A stretch of DNA of 64,000 nucleotides from contig JAJUFP010000005.1 of the NCBI GenBank assembly GCA_029263715.1, positions 142,494 through 206,493 of the forward strand, in the 5' to 3' direction. Below are positions 25,205 through 33,566 of the stretch, in pieces. This DNA comes from Nitrososphaera sp. (GTDB lineage: Archaea > Thermoproteota > Nitrososphaeria > Nitrososphaerales > Nitrososphaeraceae). How positions within the stretch are numbered: the stretch's first letter is position 1; every line of letters starts with the position of its first letter. The notes beneath the pieces are model-generated. The model ran no database searches and was not told where the DNA came from. It saw nothing but the letters and a program-made list of their open reading frames with translations. Made by a program: the position numbers and the translations under genes.

Positions 25205-26911
25205 ATGGCCGACGGTCTTGTCTTCAAATACATGAAGGAAGTCCAGACCGCGGCGCCCTCGCAGCAGGCACGCGCAAGATGGCAGACACTTGAGCACAGA
25301 GGTGTTGCATTCCCGCCGGAGTACCAGCCAAGGGGAATCACGGTCACCATCAGAGGCGAAAGGGTGGCCCTAAACCGTGACCAAGAGGAGTTGGTGTACG
25401 CCTGGGCAAAGAAGAAGGACACCCACTATGTTCAGGATCCTGTTTTCCAGCAGAACTTTATGATGGACCTAAAAAAACTGCTGCCACAAAAATACAATGA
25501 CATCACGATAAACGACATTGATTTTTCTGAAGCGTACCGTCTGGCCGACGAAGAAAAGGTGATGAAAGAGCGTGAGAAGGAAAGGATCAAGAACCTTCCA
25601 AGGGAGGAAAAAAAGAAGATGTCTTTGGCCAAGAAGGCAGAGCGAGAAAGGCTCAAGGCCATGTACGGCAAGGCAGTAGTCGATGGTAAAGAAGTTGAGA
25701 TAGCCAACTGGCTGGTCGAGCCGCCGGGCCTTTTCATGGGCCGCGGCCAGCATCCCTTGCGCGGAAGATGGAAGCCGCGTGTGAGGCCGCAGGATGTAAC
25801 CCTGAACCTCGGAAAAGAAGCACCGGTCCCCGAAGGTGAGTGGAAGGAGATCGTTCATGACCAGACATCCACATGGCTTGCCACATGGATGGAGAATTTG
25901 ACTGAGAAAAGAAAGTATGTTTGGCTTCACGACTCATCGGAGCTTAGGCAGAGCAGCGACAAGGCCAAGTACGATAAGGCAAAGAAGCTGGCCGAGCACC
26001 TGGACCGCGTCGAAAGAGAGATCATCAGAAAGATGAAGGGCTCCAATGACAAGGCTGCCACCGTTGCCTATCTTATCTTCAAGCTGGCTATGAGGGTCGG
26101 CGACGAGAAAGACCCTGAAGAGGCCGATACCGTGGGTGCAAGCACTCTTCGAGTTGAGCACATCAGGTTCCCAGAGACAGACAGCAAGCAGATGGTCGAA
26201 TTCAACTTCCTTGGCAAGGACAGCGTGCCATGGCAGAAAACGCTGGAAGTTAACTCTGATGATACAAGGGCGCTTTACGATAATCTGAAGAACTTTATGA
26301 AGGACAAAAAGCCCGACGAGCAGATCTTTGACAGCATTGATTCACGCAAAGTCAATGCCTTTCTGCAAAAGATAGTGCCGGGCCTTACGGCCAAGGTCTT
26401 TAGGACCTGCATCGCAACCAAGGTTGTGCAAGAATCCCTTTCCAATCCACCGGTCAAGGTTGACAAGGACTCTTCTGAGGCGCAAAAGATCTACGTCGCC
26501 AAGATGGCCAACCTGAAGGCTGCCATCACGTGCAACCACAAAAAGGGAGTTGATCCAAAAAATCCGGCTGCCAAAAAGGCGCTGGAAAAGTTTGAAGAAT
26601 CAATCGCCAAGAAGAAGGAAGCTATAGCAAGACTTGAGGCCGACATAGCAGCCAGAAAGTGGAAGACAGACCTTCAGGAAAAACGACTGCGGGAAAGGCT
26701 TGAAAAGTTGCAGGTGCAGCTAAAGCTGCAGCTTGAAACCCGGGACTACAACCTTGGGACGTCGCTACGAAACTACATAGACCCTCGCGTTGTCAAGGCG
26801 TGGCTCAATTACGTGGACCTGGACTGGACGAAGGTCTACACGACAACGCTCCAGCGCAAATTCAAGTGGGTCGAGGCCTACAAGGACAAGAACTTTAGGC
26901 TTTACCCCTAG
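25205..26911 (+). CDS. topIB: DNA topoisomerase IB
   Basis: 568 residues from the ATG at 25205; the track begins one codon earlier at GTG. It is the eukaryote-like enzyme: long core with RKYVWLHDSSELRQ, AMRVGDEKDPEEADTVGAS(T)LR, FLGKDSVPWQKTLEV, RTCIATKVV, and catalytic Tyr in GTSLRNYIDPRV (about 524), preceded by a charged coiled-coil linker (EESIAKKKEAIARLEADIAA). It relaxes supercoils by a 3'-phosphotyrosine nick. This enzyme distinguishes Thaumarchaeota from most archaea, and is the best taxonomic marker in the window. Confidence 0.97.
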   Translation: MADGLVFKYMKEVQTAAPSQQARARWQTLEHRGVAFPPEYQPRGITVTIRGERVALNRDQEELVYAWAKKKDTHYVQDPVFQQNFMMDLKKLLPQKYNDITINDIDFSEAYRLADEEKVMKEREKERIKNLPREEKKKMSLAKKAERERLKAMYGKAVVDGKEVEIANWLVEPPGLFMGRGQHPLRGRWKPRVRPQDVTLNLGKEAPVPEGEWKEIVHDQTSTWLATWMENLTEKRKYVWLHDSSELRQSSDKAKYDKAKKLAEHLDRVEREIIRKMKGSNDKAATVAYLIFKLAMRVGDEKDPEEADTVGASTLRVEHIRFPETDSKQMVEFNFLGKDSVPWQKTLEVNSDDTRALYDNLKNFMKDKKPDEQIFDSIDSRKVNAFLQKIVPGLTAKVFRTCIATKVVQESLSNPPVKVDKDSSEAQKIYVAKMANLKAAITCNHKKGVDPKNPAAKKALEKFEESIAKKKEAIARLEADIAARKWKTDLQEKRLRERLEKLQVQLKLQLETRDYNLGTSLRNYIDPRVVKAWLNYVDLDWTKVYTTTLQRKFKWVEAYKDKNFRLYP

Positions 26912-26966
26912 CTGTCAGAAGAATTATAAGTTTACTTGACAATTTACCGTTTAGACTATCACCATA

Positions 26967-28385
26967 ATGTCGTTCTCGTATCCTTGGAGGGCGTATCGCC
27001 TTCAGTATCTTGTAGGGGTACTGGTCATGGCCACCATCGTCCTGTCGGGAGCCAGCGAGAGTCGGGCTCAATCACAGGATCATCTTCCAGAATCGCTATT
27101 CATCACGTTGGATTCCTACGGCGAGGCATTTGTGCAGTACGATGTCAGGGTCACCGGCCAGGATGCGACCATTCCGCTGTTTGGGAGCACCATCAACGGG
27201 CTCACCGTCACCGACCCTCAGGGCAACAACGTGGATTTTGAAGCCGGAACCGGCGAGATAACCATCAGTCAAACCGGTGTTTCAAAGATAAGGTATTCTA
27301 CTCCAGACCTTGTAGTCAGGGAGAACATGATTTTGATCCTCTCGGTCAATTCGCCGACAGAATTGTCTGTACAGCTGCCAAAGGGTAGCTCTGTCATAGG
27401 CTGGGGGCAGGTCCTTCCATCATCTGTAAACAGCGAAGATGGTCTGCTAGTATTTCCTTCAGGAGATGTTCGCATGAAATACGTTCTTGGCCTTCTTGGC
27501 ACAGAGGAACGCGCTAATGCCATGATTGGCCTTGCCCAGCAGGCAATGAATTCGGCTGCAGACAGGTATCCGGATATCATGTTATCAGGCCCAACGGCTA
27601 TGCTGCAGCAGGCAATGGCTGCAGAAAATGTAAGAGATTACTTGGCGGCAGAAAGCCTGTCTGTTCAGACCGTTAATCAGGTAGATGTCATCTTCAAAGA
27701 CTATGAAGCCGCCAAAGAGTCCATAATGCAGGCTGACTCCATCATCAATAATGCTACAAGCAGGGGCCTGGACACATCAGCCGCAGCCTCGCTGTTAAGG
27801 CAGGCAGAAGACGAGTTCCAAGCAGGAAACTACCTAAAAGCAAAGGAATCTGCCATCAAGGCAGCCTCAACTATAGGAAATGTCCAGCAGTCAAACATCC
27901 TGATATTTGCAGTTGTTGCCTCCGTAGCGGCTGTAGTTGCAGCGTTTTTTGTCTTGAAAAGATCCCAAAAACCGGCACAGGTGCCAAGTAGGCCGGTAAA
28001 GGAAGCTGCATCAAGGCAGCCGGCCGTCTCGGAGATCCAGACGACGGATCAGGATAAAGAGACAGAGATCATACCCATTGAGACAGCCGCACGGCAGACT
28101 GGCCCGATTCCTGATTCGGTTAACGACCAGCAGCACCTTTCCAAGATAGTAACCAAGATTCTTGAAGAAAAGCCGCAGCTTAGGCCAGAAGATCAGGATG
28201 TGCTAAGATTCCTAGTAGACAAGGAAGGCGCCGCATTTGAAAGCGAGATCCGCGGAAGATTCCAGCTTCCAAAAACAACGGTATGGCGGCTCGTAAAAAG
28301 GCTAGAACGCGAGGAGCTGGTCGAGATCAGGAAAGCTGGAGGGCAGAACCTCATAAAATTGCGGTTTGAAGACAGGCAGATTTGA
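26967..28385 (+). CDS. Membrane-anchored sensor with cytoplasmic winged-helix DNA-binding domain
   Basis: 472 residues. A signal/anchor lies at about 13-31 (YLVGVLVMATIVLSGA) and a beta-rich extracellular domain fills 35-190. A helical stretch with a TPR-like repeat (AASLLRQAEDEFQAGNYLKA) runs to the second TM (about 308-330, IFAVVASVAAVVAAFFV). The last ~75 residues form a winged helix (EIRGRFQLPKTTVWRLVKRL EREELVEI), similar to archaeal IclR/MarR-type domains. It should read an extracellular cue and act on DNA while tethered to the membrane. Only a single gene is seen; the ligand is unknown. Confidence 0.75.
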   Translation: MSFSYPWRAYRLQYLVGVLVMATIVLSGASESRAQSQDHLPESLFITLDSYGEAFVQYDVRVTGQDATIPLFGSTINGLTVTDPQGNNVDFEAGTGEITISQTGVSKIRYSTPDLVVRENMILILSVNSPTELSVQLPKGSSVIGWGQVLPSSVNSEDGLLVFPSGDVRMKYVLGLLGTEERANAMIGLAQQAMNSAADRYPDIMLSGPTAMLQQAMAAENVRDYLAAESLSVQTVNQVDVIFKDYEAAKESIMQADSIINNATSRGLDTSAAASLLRQAEDEFQAGNYLKAKESAIKAASTIGNVQQSNILIFAVVASVAAVVAAFFVLKRSQKPAQVPSRPVKEAASRQPAVSEIQTTDQDKETEIIPIETAARQTGPIPDSVNDQQHLSKIVTKILEEKPQLRPEDQDVLRFLVDKEGAAFESEIRGRFQLPKTTVWRLVKRLEREELVEIRKAGGQNLIKLRFEDRQI

Positions 28386-28457
28386 GACTGCAGGATTATC
28401 ATATTCTTTGCGCATTTCTTGGATTAGACTTAAATAAAACAAAAGCGGCAATCCTCT

Positions 28458-29084
28458 ATGAGTTATCTTCCTGACAACATTACGGCGTTGCTGGCAACAC
28501 CGATAGAGAGTTTCATCAACATGAATGTAGTGATAATGGAAGGCGACATGTACGCCGACCAGGCCTTAAGCAAGATGAAAGAAAGAGGCGTCAGAAGCGT
28601 CCTTGTTTCCCATAGTGGAGAAGCGATTGGTCTTGTGAGCAAGACCGACATACTCTTCAAGGTAATGTCACAGGGAAGAAACCCCGGCAAGGTGCGGCTT
28701 CGCGAGATCATGACAAGCCCCGTCCTTGCGGTCGGCCCAAAAAGCACCGTGCAGGAGACTCTGGCCATGATGGACAAGCATGTGGTCAGACAGCTCATTG
28801 TAAGCTCCCAGTCTGCAGTGCTCGGGATGATTAGCAGAGACGACATCTTTGACAGGATCCACGCCACCACCCTGTCCACCGCAGAAACCGCCATGAAGGG
28901 AACGCCGGTGTGCATCATCAACCCCAAGGCCATAGCCTACATCAGGGACCTGAGCGCAGCCAAGGTAGTCTGCCCCTACTGCGAGTCACCCTTTGACACA
29001 AAGGAAGCGCTGTCCAGCCACATAGACAGGCTGCACACAGGCATGGGCGTTCTGGAAGGCGATGTCCGGAAGACGTTTGAATAG
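28458..29084 (+). CDS. CBS-pair protein fused to a C2H2 zinc finger
   Basis: 208 residues. Two CBS domains (about 16-70 and 80-135: YADQALSKMKERGVRSVLV, LREIMTSPVLAVGPKSTVQE) form a nucleotide-binding pair. The C-terminus is CPYCESPFDTKEALSSHIDRLH, a C2H2 finger. CBS pairs usually sense AMP/ATP/SAM and control a partner; here a finger may carry the signal to nucleic acid or protein. TATA-like CTTAAATAAAA lies about 24 nt before the ATG, so the transcript is probably leaderless. A tRNA-Met follows. Confidence 0.82.
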   Translation: MSYLPDNITALLATPIESFINMNVVIMEGDMYADQALSKMKERGVRSVLVSHSGEAIGLVSKTDILFKVMSQGRNPGKVRLREIMTSPVLAVGPKSTVQETLAMMDKHVVRQLIVSSQSAVLGMISRDDIFDRIHATTLSTAETAMKGTPVCIINPKAIAYIRDLSAAKVVCPYCESPFDTKEALSSHIDRLHTGMGVLEGDVRKTFE

Positions 29085-29134
29085 ATTATATAATGTGCCG
29101 AGAAATTCCAGTTGGCAATACGCTTGCTGAGCTT

Positions 29135-29209
29135 GCCGGGGTAGCTCAGCTTGGTTAGAGCGTACGACTCATAATCGTAAGGTCGCGGGCTCAAATCCCG
29201 CCTCCGGCA
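29135..29209 (+). tRNA. tRNA-Met (CAT), elongator type
   Basis: 75 nt, folds fully: acceptor GCCGGGG/CTCCGGC (one G-T), D stem GCTC/GAGC, anticodon stem TACGA/TCGTA with loop CTCATAA, and T arm GCGGG-CTCAAAT-CCCGC. The anticodon is CAT. The anticodon stem lacks the three G-C pairs of initiator tRNA and the first pair is G-C, so elongator Met is likelier than initiator; tRNA-Ile with modified CAT cannot be fully excluded. No intron; CCA is not encoded. Confidence 0.93.
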
Positions 29210-29210
29210 C

Positions 29211-29220
29211 TTTTTCTTGT
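29211..29220 (+). terminator. T-rich terminator after tRNA-Met
   Basis: TTTTTCTTGT follows the tRNA within two bases. Oligo-T is the standard archaeal intrinsic termination signal. Confidence 0.5.
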
Positions 29221-29349
29221 CATGCTAACTAACATCAATTCTGAGCACGATTTTCATGTCCGCAGATCCTGAATCCCCAAGTTTACGTTACCTTACGTAG
29301 AAAGGTAGCAGGATAAAAGATAAGAGCAAAATGTACAAGTACCAATATC

Positions 29350-29820
29350 ATGAGCGAGCCACCGTCCGCTACGATAGGAGAGATAATGACTGACCGGCTG
29401 GAGACGATTAAAGTGATAAACACTGCTCAAGAGGCAGCGATAAAAATGAAGGAGAAAAATGTGAGCTCACTTGCGGTGCTTCATGAAGATGGCAGCGCTG
29501 CAGGAATTGTAACTGAGCGAGATTTTGTTAGGCGGCTTTGTACGACCGAAAAGAGCAGCTCGAAAGTGAGGATTCAGGAGATAATATCTTCACCGGTTAA
29601 AACGGTCAGTCCAGATACTTCTATTGGTGAAGCCGCCGATATCATGGTTAGAAACAGAATACGCCACTTGTTAGTGATAGATCAGGAGGACAACAAGCCT
29701 GTTGGAATTGTTAGTGAAACCGATATCGTTTCATATGTTAGGAAGAATAGCGAAATTATGCTACAAGCAGACAGGGAAGTACTGGAAGCACTAGAAAATG
29801 AAGGAAGATTTTATTTTTAG
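29350..29820 (+). CDS. CBS-pair protein
   Basis: 156 residues made almost only of two CBS domains (about 7-62 and 75-130: IGEIMTDRLETIKVINTAQE, VRIQEIISSPVKTVSPDTSI, NRIRHLLVIDQEDNKPVGIV). Stand-alone pairs bind adenosyl nucleotides and usually regulate another protein. It differs from the CBS-finger gene by lacking the C2H2 tail. A TATA-like GATAAAAGAT box lies about 34 nt upstream. The partner is not apparent from neighbours. Confidence 0.85.
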   Translation: MSEPPSATIGEIMTDRLETIKVINTAQEAAIKMKEKNVSSLAVLHEDGSAAGIVTERDFVRRLCTTEKSSSKVRIQEIISSPVKTVSPDTSIGEAADIMVRNRIRHLLVIDQEDNKPVGIVSETDIVSYVRKNSEIMLQADREVLEALENEGRFYF

Positions 29821-29918
29821 ATTAGCTATCAACAACTTTAGCAGTAGAGGTTCGAGACTGTTACCGATATGATTGCATAAAGCTCAAAAGGATCCAGAAA
29901 GTAATGAATTGTTAACCC

Positions 29919-30734
29919 TTGAAACAGATCAAGCGGGTCAGCCTTACGATCTCTTTGTCAGGCCTCGTGATCTCGGTCCTTATCGCGTCGTTTGTTCTGC
30001 CGGCCCGAGCTTTGGACGAAAGCTCTCCACGAATTCTGGGAGTGTTGGAATTTGAAGACGCACCTACACTTCGATATGTTCACCCTGCCTTCTCAAACTA
30101 CTATCATTTCGGCGATACTGTCAACTTCATTGGCTACATCATGGAAGTAGGCGACTGGTACAAGCCGCTCAATGCTACGGCCAATGTTAGAGTGCAGGGG
30201 CCTGACGGTTCGATAGTCTTTGAGGAAAATAACGTAGCTACCGATGAGAACAACAGCTTTTGGATATCACTGCCCATAACAACCGAATTTAAAGTGGGAA
30301 AATATCTGGCATCGGCAGAACCCGTGAAGCAAGGCTACGAACTGGTTGACAACCAGTACCTGACGCCGTTCTACGTGTTCCAAAATAATATTCACACTGT
30401 AACGATATCTCCTTCAGAGTCGTACTCTGTATTTGTCGGTAGCGTTCAATTCGAATCTTCCAACATGAAATTCGACGCGGCCACGAAAAAGCTCAGCTTC
30501 GACATAAGAAGGTTGGGTGGGAACTTTGCCCCTGATGGCGACCTTGGTTACCCAGGCCACTTTCTCTTTGTAATTATTCAAAAGCCGCTTCTGACAGGAT
30601 CGTTGCAGTACCAGATTGACAACAACGAGCCGTTCTGGCCTTCATGGCAGGAAAACGACCAGTTCTATGTATTGCAGGTGGGGGTAGATGAGATACGTGA
30701 CCGGGCAACAATCACGGTATGGGGAAATCCGTAG
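29919..30734 (+). CDS. Secreted beta-rich protein, unknown
   Basis: 271 residues, TTG start. A Sec signal peptide (KQIKRVSLTISLSGLVISVL, cleavage near PARA-LD) precedes a domain opening LGVLEFEDAPTLRYVHPAFS. Ig-like strands carrying NATANVRVQGPDGSIVFEEN and YSVFVGSVQFESS follow. It has no C-terminal anchor. The next gene starts directly after its stop (TAG-ATG), so the two surface proteins are co-translated. Likely a cell-surface or adhesion component; function unknown. Confidence 0.7.
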   Translation: MKQIKRVSLTISLSGLVISVLIASFVLPARALDESSPRILGVLEFEDAPTLRYVHPAFSNYYHFGDTVNFIGYIMEVGDWYKPLNATANVRVQGPDGSIVFEENNVATDENNSFWISLPITTEFKVGKYLASAEPVKQGYELVDNQYLTPFYVFQNNIHTVTISPSESYSVFVGSVQFESSNMKFDAATKKLSFDIRRLGGNFAPDGDLGYPGHFLFVIIQKPLLTGSLQYQIDNNEPFWPSWQENDQFYVLQVGVDEIRDRATITVWGNP

Positions 30735-32396
30735 ATGATTTGCAGAACTAGTCGGCCACGGCGATTTATCTTATCCTTGATGGCTTGCAGTTTTTTGCTT
30801 GTCACACTTTGGATCTCTGTTTCTTCCGGTAATGCGTATGCATATGGTAAGGGCTGCGGAATATATCTAAAGTTTGACAAATACGTCTTTGTGACTGAAA
30901 AAGTCATTCCAATCGGTGTGGAGGATCTGTGCCAGATTTACACAGGCAAGACCATTGCAGTTACAGTTTCGAGCGCCGACACGGAGATCGACCCGGCTAC
31001 AGGATGGCCCACTGCTACTTCAGAAAATACTTACCTAGACAGAAAGGTCATAGTAAAAGATAGGATCACCCAAGTCGATTTTGAAGTACCTCAATCAACC
31101 CAAGAATACAGGTTCTTGATCACTCTCAGAGATGACAGAAACGAGATCACGGATCAGGCGATTGTATTTACCAAGGATGGCGCAGACGTAATCACCGTTT
31201 CAGACATCACGGTGCCGGCGACGGTAATGGCAGGCTCGGAATTTAAGATAACAGCCAGAATAACCGACGGCCTTGGAAATCCTGTTGCTTCAGTGGTAAG
31301 CGCTACTGCTGCATTACAAAGGCCGGTATGCGATCCCCAGAGCTGGCTTTCAAGCATCGTAGACGTAAATCTGGTCAGAACTGCTGGCAGCGCCGGCGAT
31401 GAAAGCATCATATATCAAGGGCTCGTGGCTTTGTCCCCAGACTTTCCATCCGGGATGTACGATGTTGTGATTACCACACATTCCTCTCCGTACGAAGGCT
31501 ACCGGTATCCAAACCCCATCACATATCAAACACGAGTTGAAAACGGCGGACCGCCCGTAACGACGCTATTTTACAACATAAGAGAACCAAACGGGAGCAT
31601 CTTTTCTAAGGCGAATAACGATGTCCGGTATATTTTGGGCGATGACATAATAGTGGAAGGTCAGGCCCTGACTGACGACTGCTTGCCTCTAGTCGGCGTA
31701 AGAATTGTAGGCGATTTCTATGGCTACCCTACCCCGCTGATACGGTCAAGCGCCATAACAGATGAGCAGGGCAACTTTACGGTGCATTTCCAGACTTACC
31801 CTCTTCTGCAAACAAACACACAGTATTTTATAACTTTGAAAGCAGAGTACTCCAACAACACCTATACTTGGAACGATGACTATGTCTTTCTAGACGACGT
31901 AAAGAAATTTCCTTTTGAAGCAAACGGCATCACATCAAGGGCTGAAGTGATGGCAAACCAGGAGGGCAAGGTAGTTTCCCTGACACTGGACAAGGATTTG
32001 AAGAAGATGACGGTGACCGTTGAGAGTCAGAGAAATGATCAGGCACAGTACAGCATAGCAATCCCATCAGAACTGCTGTCTGGAGACGTAATAATTCAGA
32101 AGGATGGAGGGGAGCCGCTCACTCTGATTGGTAGTCAGTATTTTGCTGACCAGTATGGGCCGGAGATGGATCCTGCAAACGGCGACATCCGTCATTCCTA
32201 TTCTTTGTCTGCTTACAAAGGTGACGGCTTTATGATGGTAGGATACGTGAATCTGGCAGGTGGGCGAACTACCATCGACATAACCGGTACAAGTGTAATC
32301 CCGGAGTTTGGTACAATATCTTTACTTGTGACGGCAGTTGCGATAAGCGCGGCCCTTGCTGCTGCAAAACATTTCGCAAGAACAACGCGGTTGTAA
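30735..32396 (+). CDS. Secreted surface protein with PEFG-CTERM sorting tail
   Basis: 553 residues. Signal peptide FILSLMACSFLLVTLWISVS near 10-30 precedes several Ig/CNA-like beta repeats (TVSDITVPATVMAGSEFKIT, GDDIIVEGQALTDDC). The C-terminus is VIPEFG, a hydrophobic helix (TISLLVTAVAISAALAAA) and a basic tail KHFARTTRL. This is the PEFG-CTERM signal described in thaumarchaea, processed by an archaeosortase-type transpeptidase, so the protein should be anchored at the surface. No sortase is seen here. Starts on the base after the previous stop. Confidence 0.8.
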   Translation: MICRTSRPRRFILSLMACSFLLVTLWISVSSGNAYAYGKGCGIYLKFDKYVFVTEKVIPIGVEDLCQIYTGKTIAVTVSSADTEIDPATGWPTATSENTYLDRKVIVKDRITQVDFEVPQSTQEYRFLITLRDDRNEITDQAIVFTKDGADVITVSDITVPATVMAGSEFKITARITDGLGNPVASVVSATAALQRPVCDPQSWLSSIVDVNLVRTAGSAGDESIIYQGLVALSPDFPSGMYDVVITTHSSPYEGYRYPNPITYQTRVENGGPPVTTLFYNIREPNGSIFSKANNDVRYILGDDIIVEGQALTDDCLPLVGVRIVGDFYGYPTPLIRSSAITDEQGNFTVHFQTYPLLQTNTQYFITLKAEYSNNTYTWNDDYVFLDDVKKFPFEANGITSRAEVMANQEGKVVSLTLDKDLKKMTVTVESQRNDQAQYSIAIPSELLSGDVIIQKDGGEPLTLIGSQYFADQYGPEMDPANGDIRHSYSLSAYKGDGFMMVGYVNLAGGRTTIDITGTSVIPEFGTISLLVTAVAISAALAAAKHFARTTRL

Positions 32397-32435
32397 CTAA
32401 AGGCTCAAAAGGATTGCTGACGAACTATTATACGA

Positions 32436-32606
32436 TTGATACCTGACGACAACACCCCTTCTGCCACAACCATAGATGACAAGATTGCTTACCATGAGGA
32501 AATGGAATACATCGCTATCAAGGCAGGAGATTTTACAAAAGCTGAGCATCACAGGAAGATGCAGGAAATTTACAGGGCCATCAAAGAAAGGCTGCAACAG
32601 TCTTGA
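32436..32606 (+). CDS. 56-residue hypothetical protein
   Basis: A TTG-started ORF too short for the track: IPDDNTPSATTIDDKIAYHE then EMEYIAIKAGDFTKAEHHRK and MQEIYRAIKERLQQS. Its charged amphipathic helices look coding, unlike the antisense ORF of 158 residues (32397-32873). I do not recognise it. No clear promoter at leaderless distance was found. The following 255 bp to the next gene hold no gene. Confidence 0.4.
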   Translation: MIPDDNTPSATTIDDKIAYHEEMEYIAIKAGDFTKAEHHRKMQEIYRAIKERLQQS

Positions 32607-32861
32607 TTCAGAGGACAACGATAACGCCAAAAAACGGAATATAGACGAAGGACTGTAATTCTTCGTGCGCTGCGAGACAACCTTTGTTATTGCCGCTTTT
32701 CGTAGGTTAGGTGATACAGCGCCGAACAAGATTGTATGGATCCGTAAGCAACTATGTGGTTCAAATCCCGCACTTCTCAAATCGCCAGCGATAGAACCTG
32801 GTAATGCATTGCATTGCAAAGAAATCCGACCGGTTAAGTTCATTGCTAAGCTACAAGAGTC

Positions 32862-33470
32862 ATGGCACCGCATTGTGACACTATGGATGGTCCGGTGGTA
32901 AAAGCAGCCAGGTTAGCGTTAGAAAGAGGTAATGTCAACCTTGTGCTACCATGGGTTCAAAAAGAATCTGAAGATGAGTTAAGAAAAGCCTTCGACAAAG
33001 CACTTGAAGCAAGAAATTTTGGAAATATTCCGGCTGTCACTCAATTAATCGACCTGTGGTTCTATGAAACAGCAGTTCGGCTCCACAGACAAGGCGAAGG
33101 ACAGCCGTATACTGGCCTAAAACCGGCAGGTCTGGATGAAGGGCCCGTTGTCCCGATGGCGGACAGAGCGATTGAAACCGGAGATGCCAAAGAAGCAATA
33201 GGATTTCTGACAAATGCTGTAAATGAAGAACTAACCAAGAGATTTGCAAAAGCAATGTCTAAGAAAGAATACGATGTAAATGATGTAGATGCCGCAAGGC
33301 AATACGTTCAGGCGGTTCTGGGCTTTGTTTTGTATTCGCATCATCTGCATGAATATGTGAAAGGCGACGGAGAGCATGGCCAGAAGGAAGAAAAACACAG
33401 AGCAGAGATCATAAAAAAGGCAGCAATGCTTGGACATTACCACGATGTGGAAAAAGAGATCGAAATGTGA
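32862..33470 (+). CDS. DUF6448-like protein
   Basis: 202 residues, all helical and soluble. The start HCDTMDGPVVKAARLALERG followed by LPWVQKESEDELRKAFDKAL matches my memory of the DUF6448 family, found in bacteria and archaea and without known function. A conserved His/Cys/Asp cluster HCDTMDGP at residues 4-11 and later SHHLHEYVKG could bind metal. Unrelated neighbours give no clue. Family assignment is from pattern memory. Confidence 0.65.
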   Translation: MAPHCDTMDGPVVKAARLALERGNVNLVLPWVQKESEDELRKAFDKALEARNFGNIPAVTQLIDLWFYETAVRLHRQGEGQPYTGLKPAGLDEGPVVPMADRAIETGDAKEAIGFLTNAVNEELTKRFAKAMSKKEYDVNDVDAARQYVQAVLGFVLYSHHLHEYVKGDGEHGQKEEKHRAEIIKKAAMLGHYHDVEKEIEM

Positions 33471-33566
33471 GTTTCCTGTCGTGCAAAAGAACGATGGAAG
33501 CAGGGAGCTAATCGGACATGCGCGTTGATGACAGCATACTGTTCAATCTTCGTGCAGGATATGACC

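Noticed and set aside
29873-30055. 60-residue plus-strand ORF
   Set aside because: Overlaps the signal-peptide start of the secreted protein in another frame; shadow.
32755-32775. tRNA T-arm-like GGTTCAAATCCCGC
   Set aside because: The flanking stem TGTGG/CCCGC pairs at only two positions and no D or anticodon arm could be found.
32397-32873. 158-residue minus-strand ORF
   Set aside because: Composition looks non-coding (Ser/Leu/Cys rich, no domain) and it covers the better small ORF on the plus strand.
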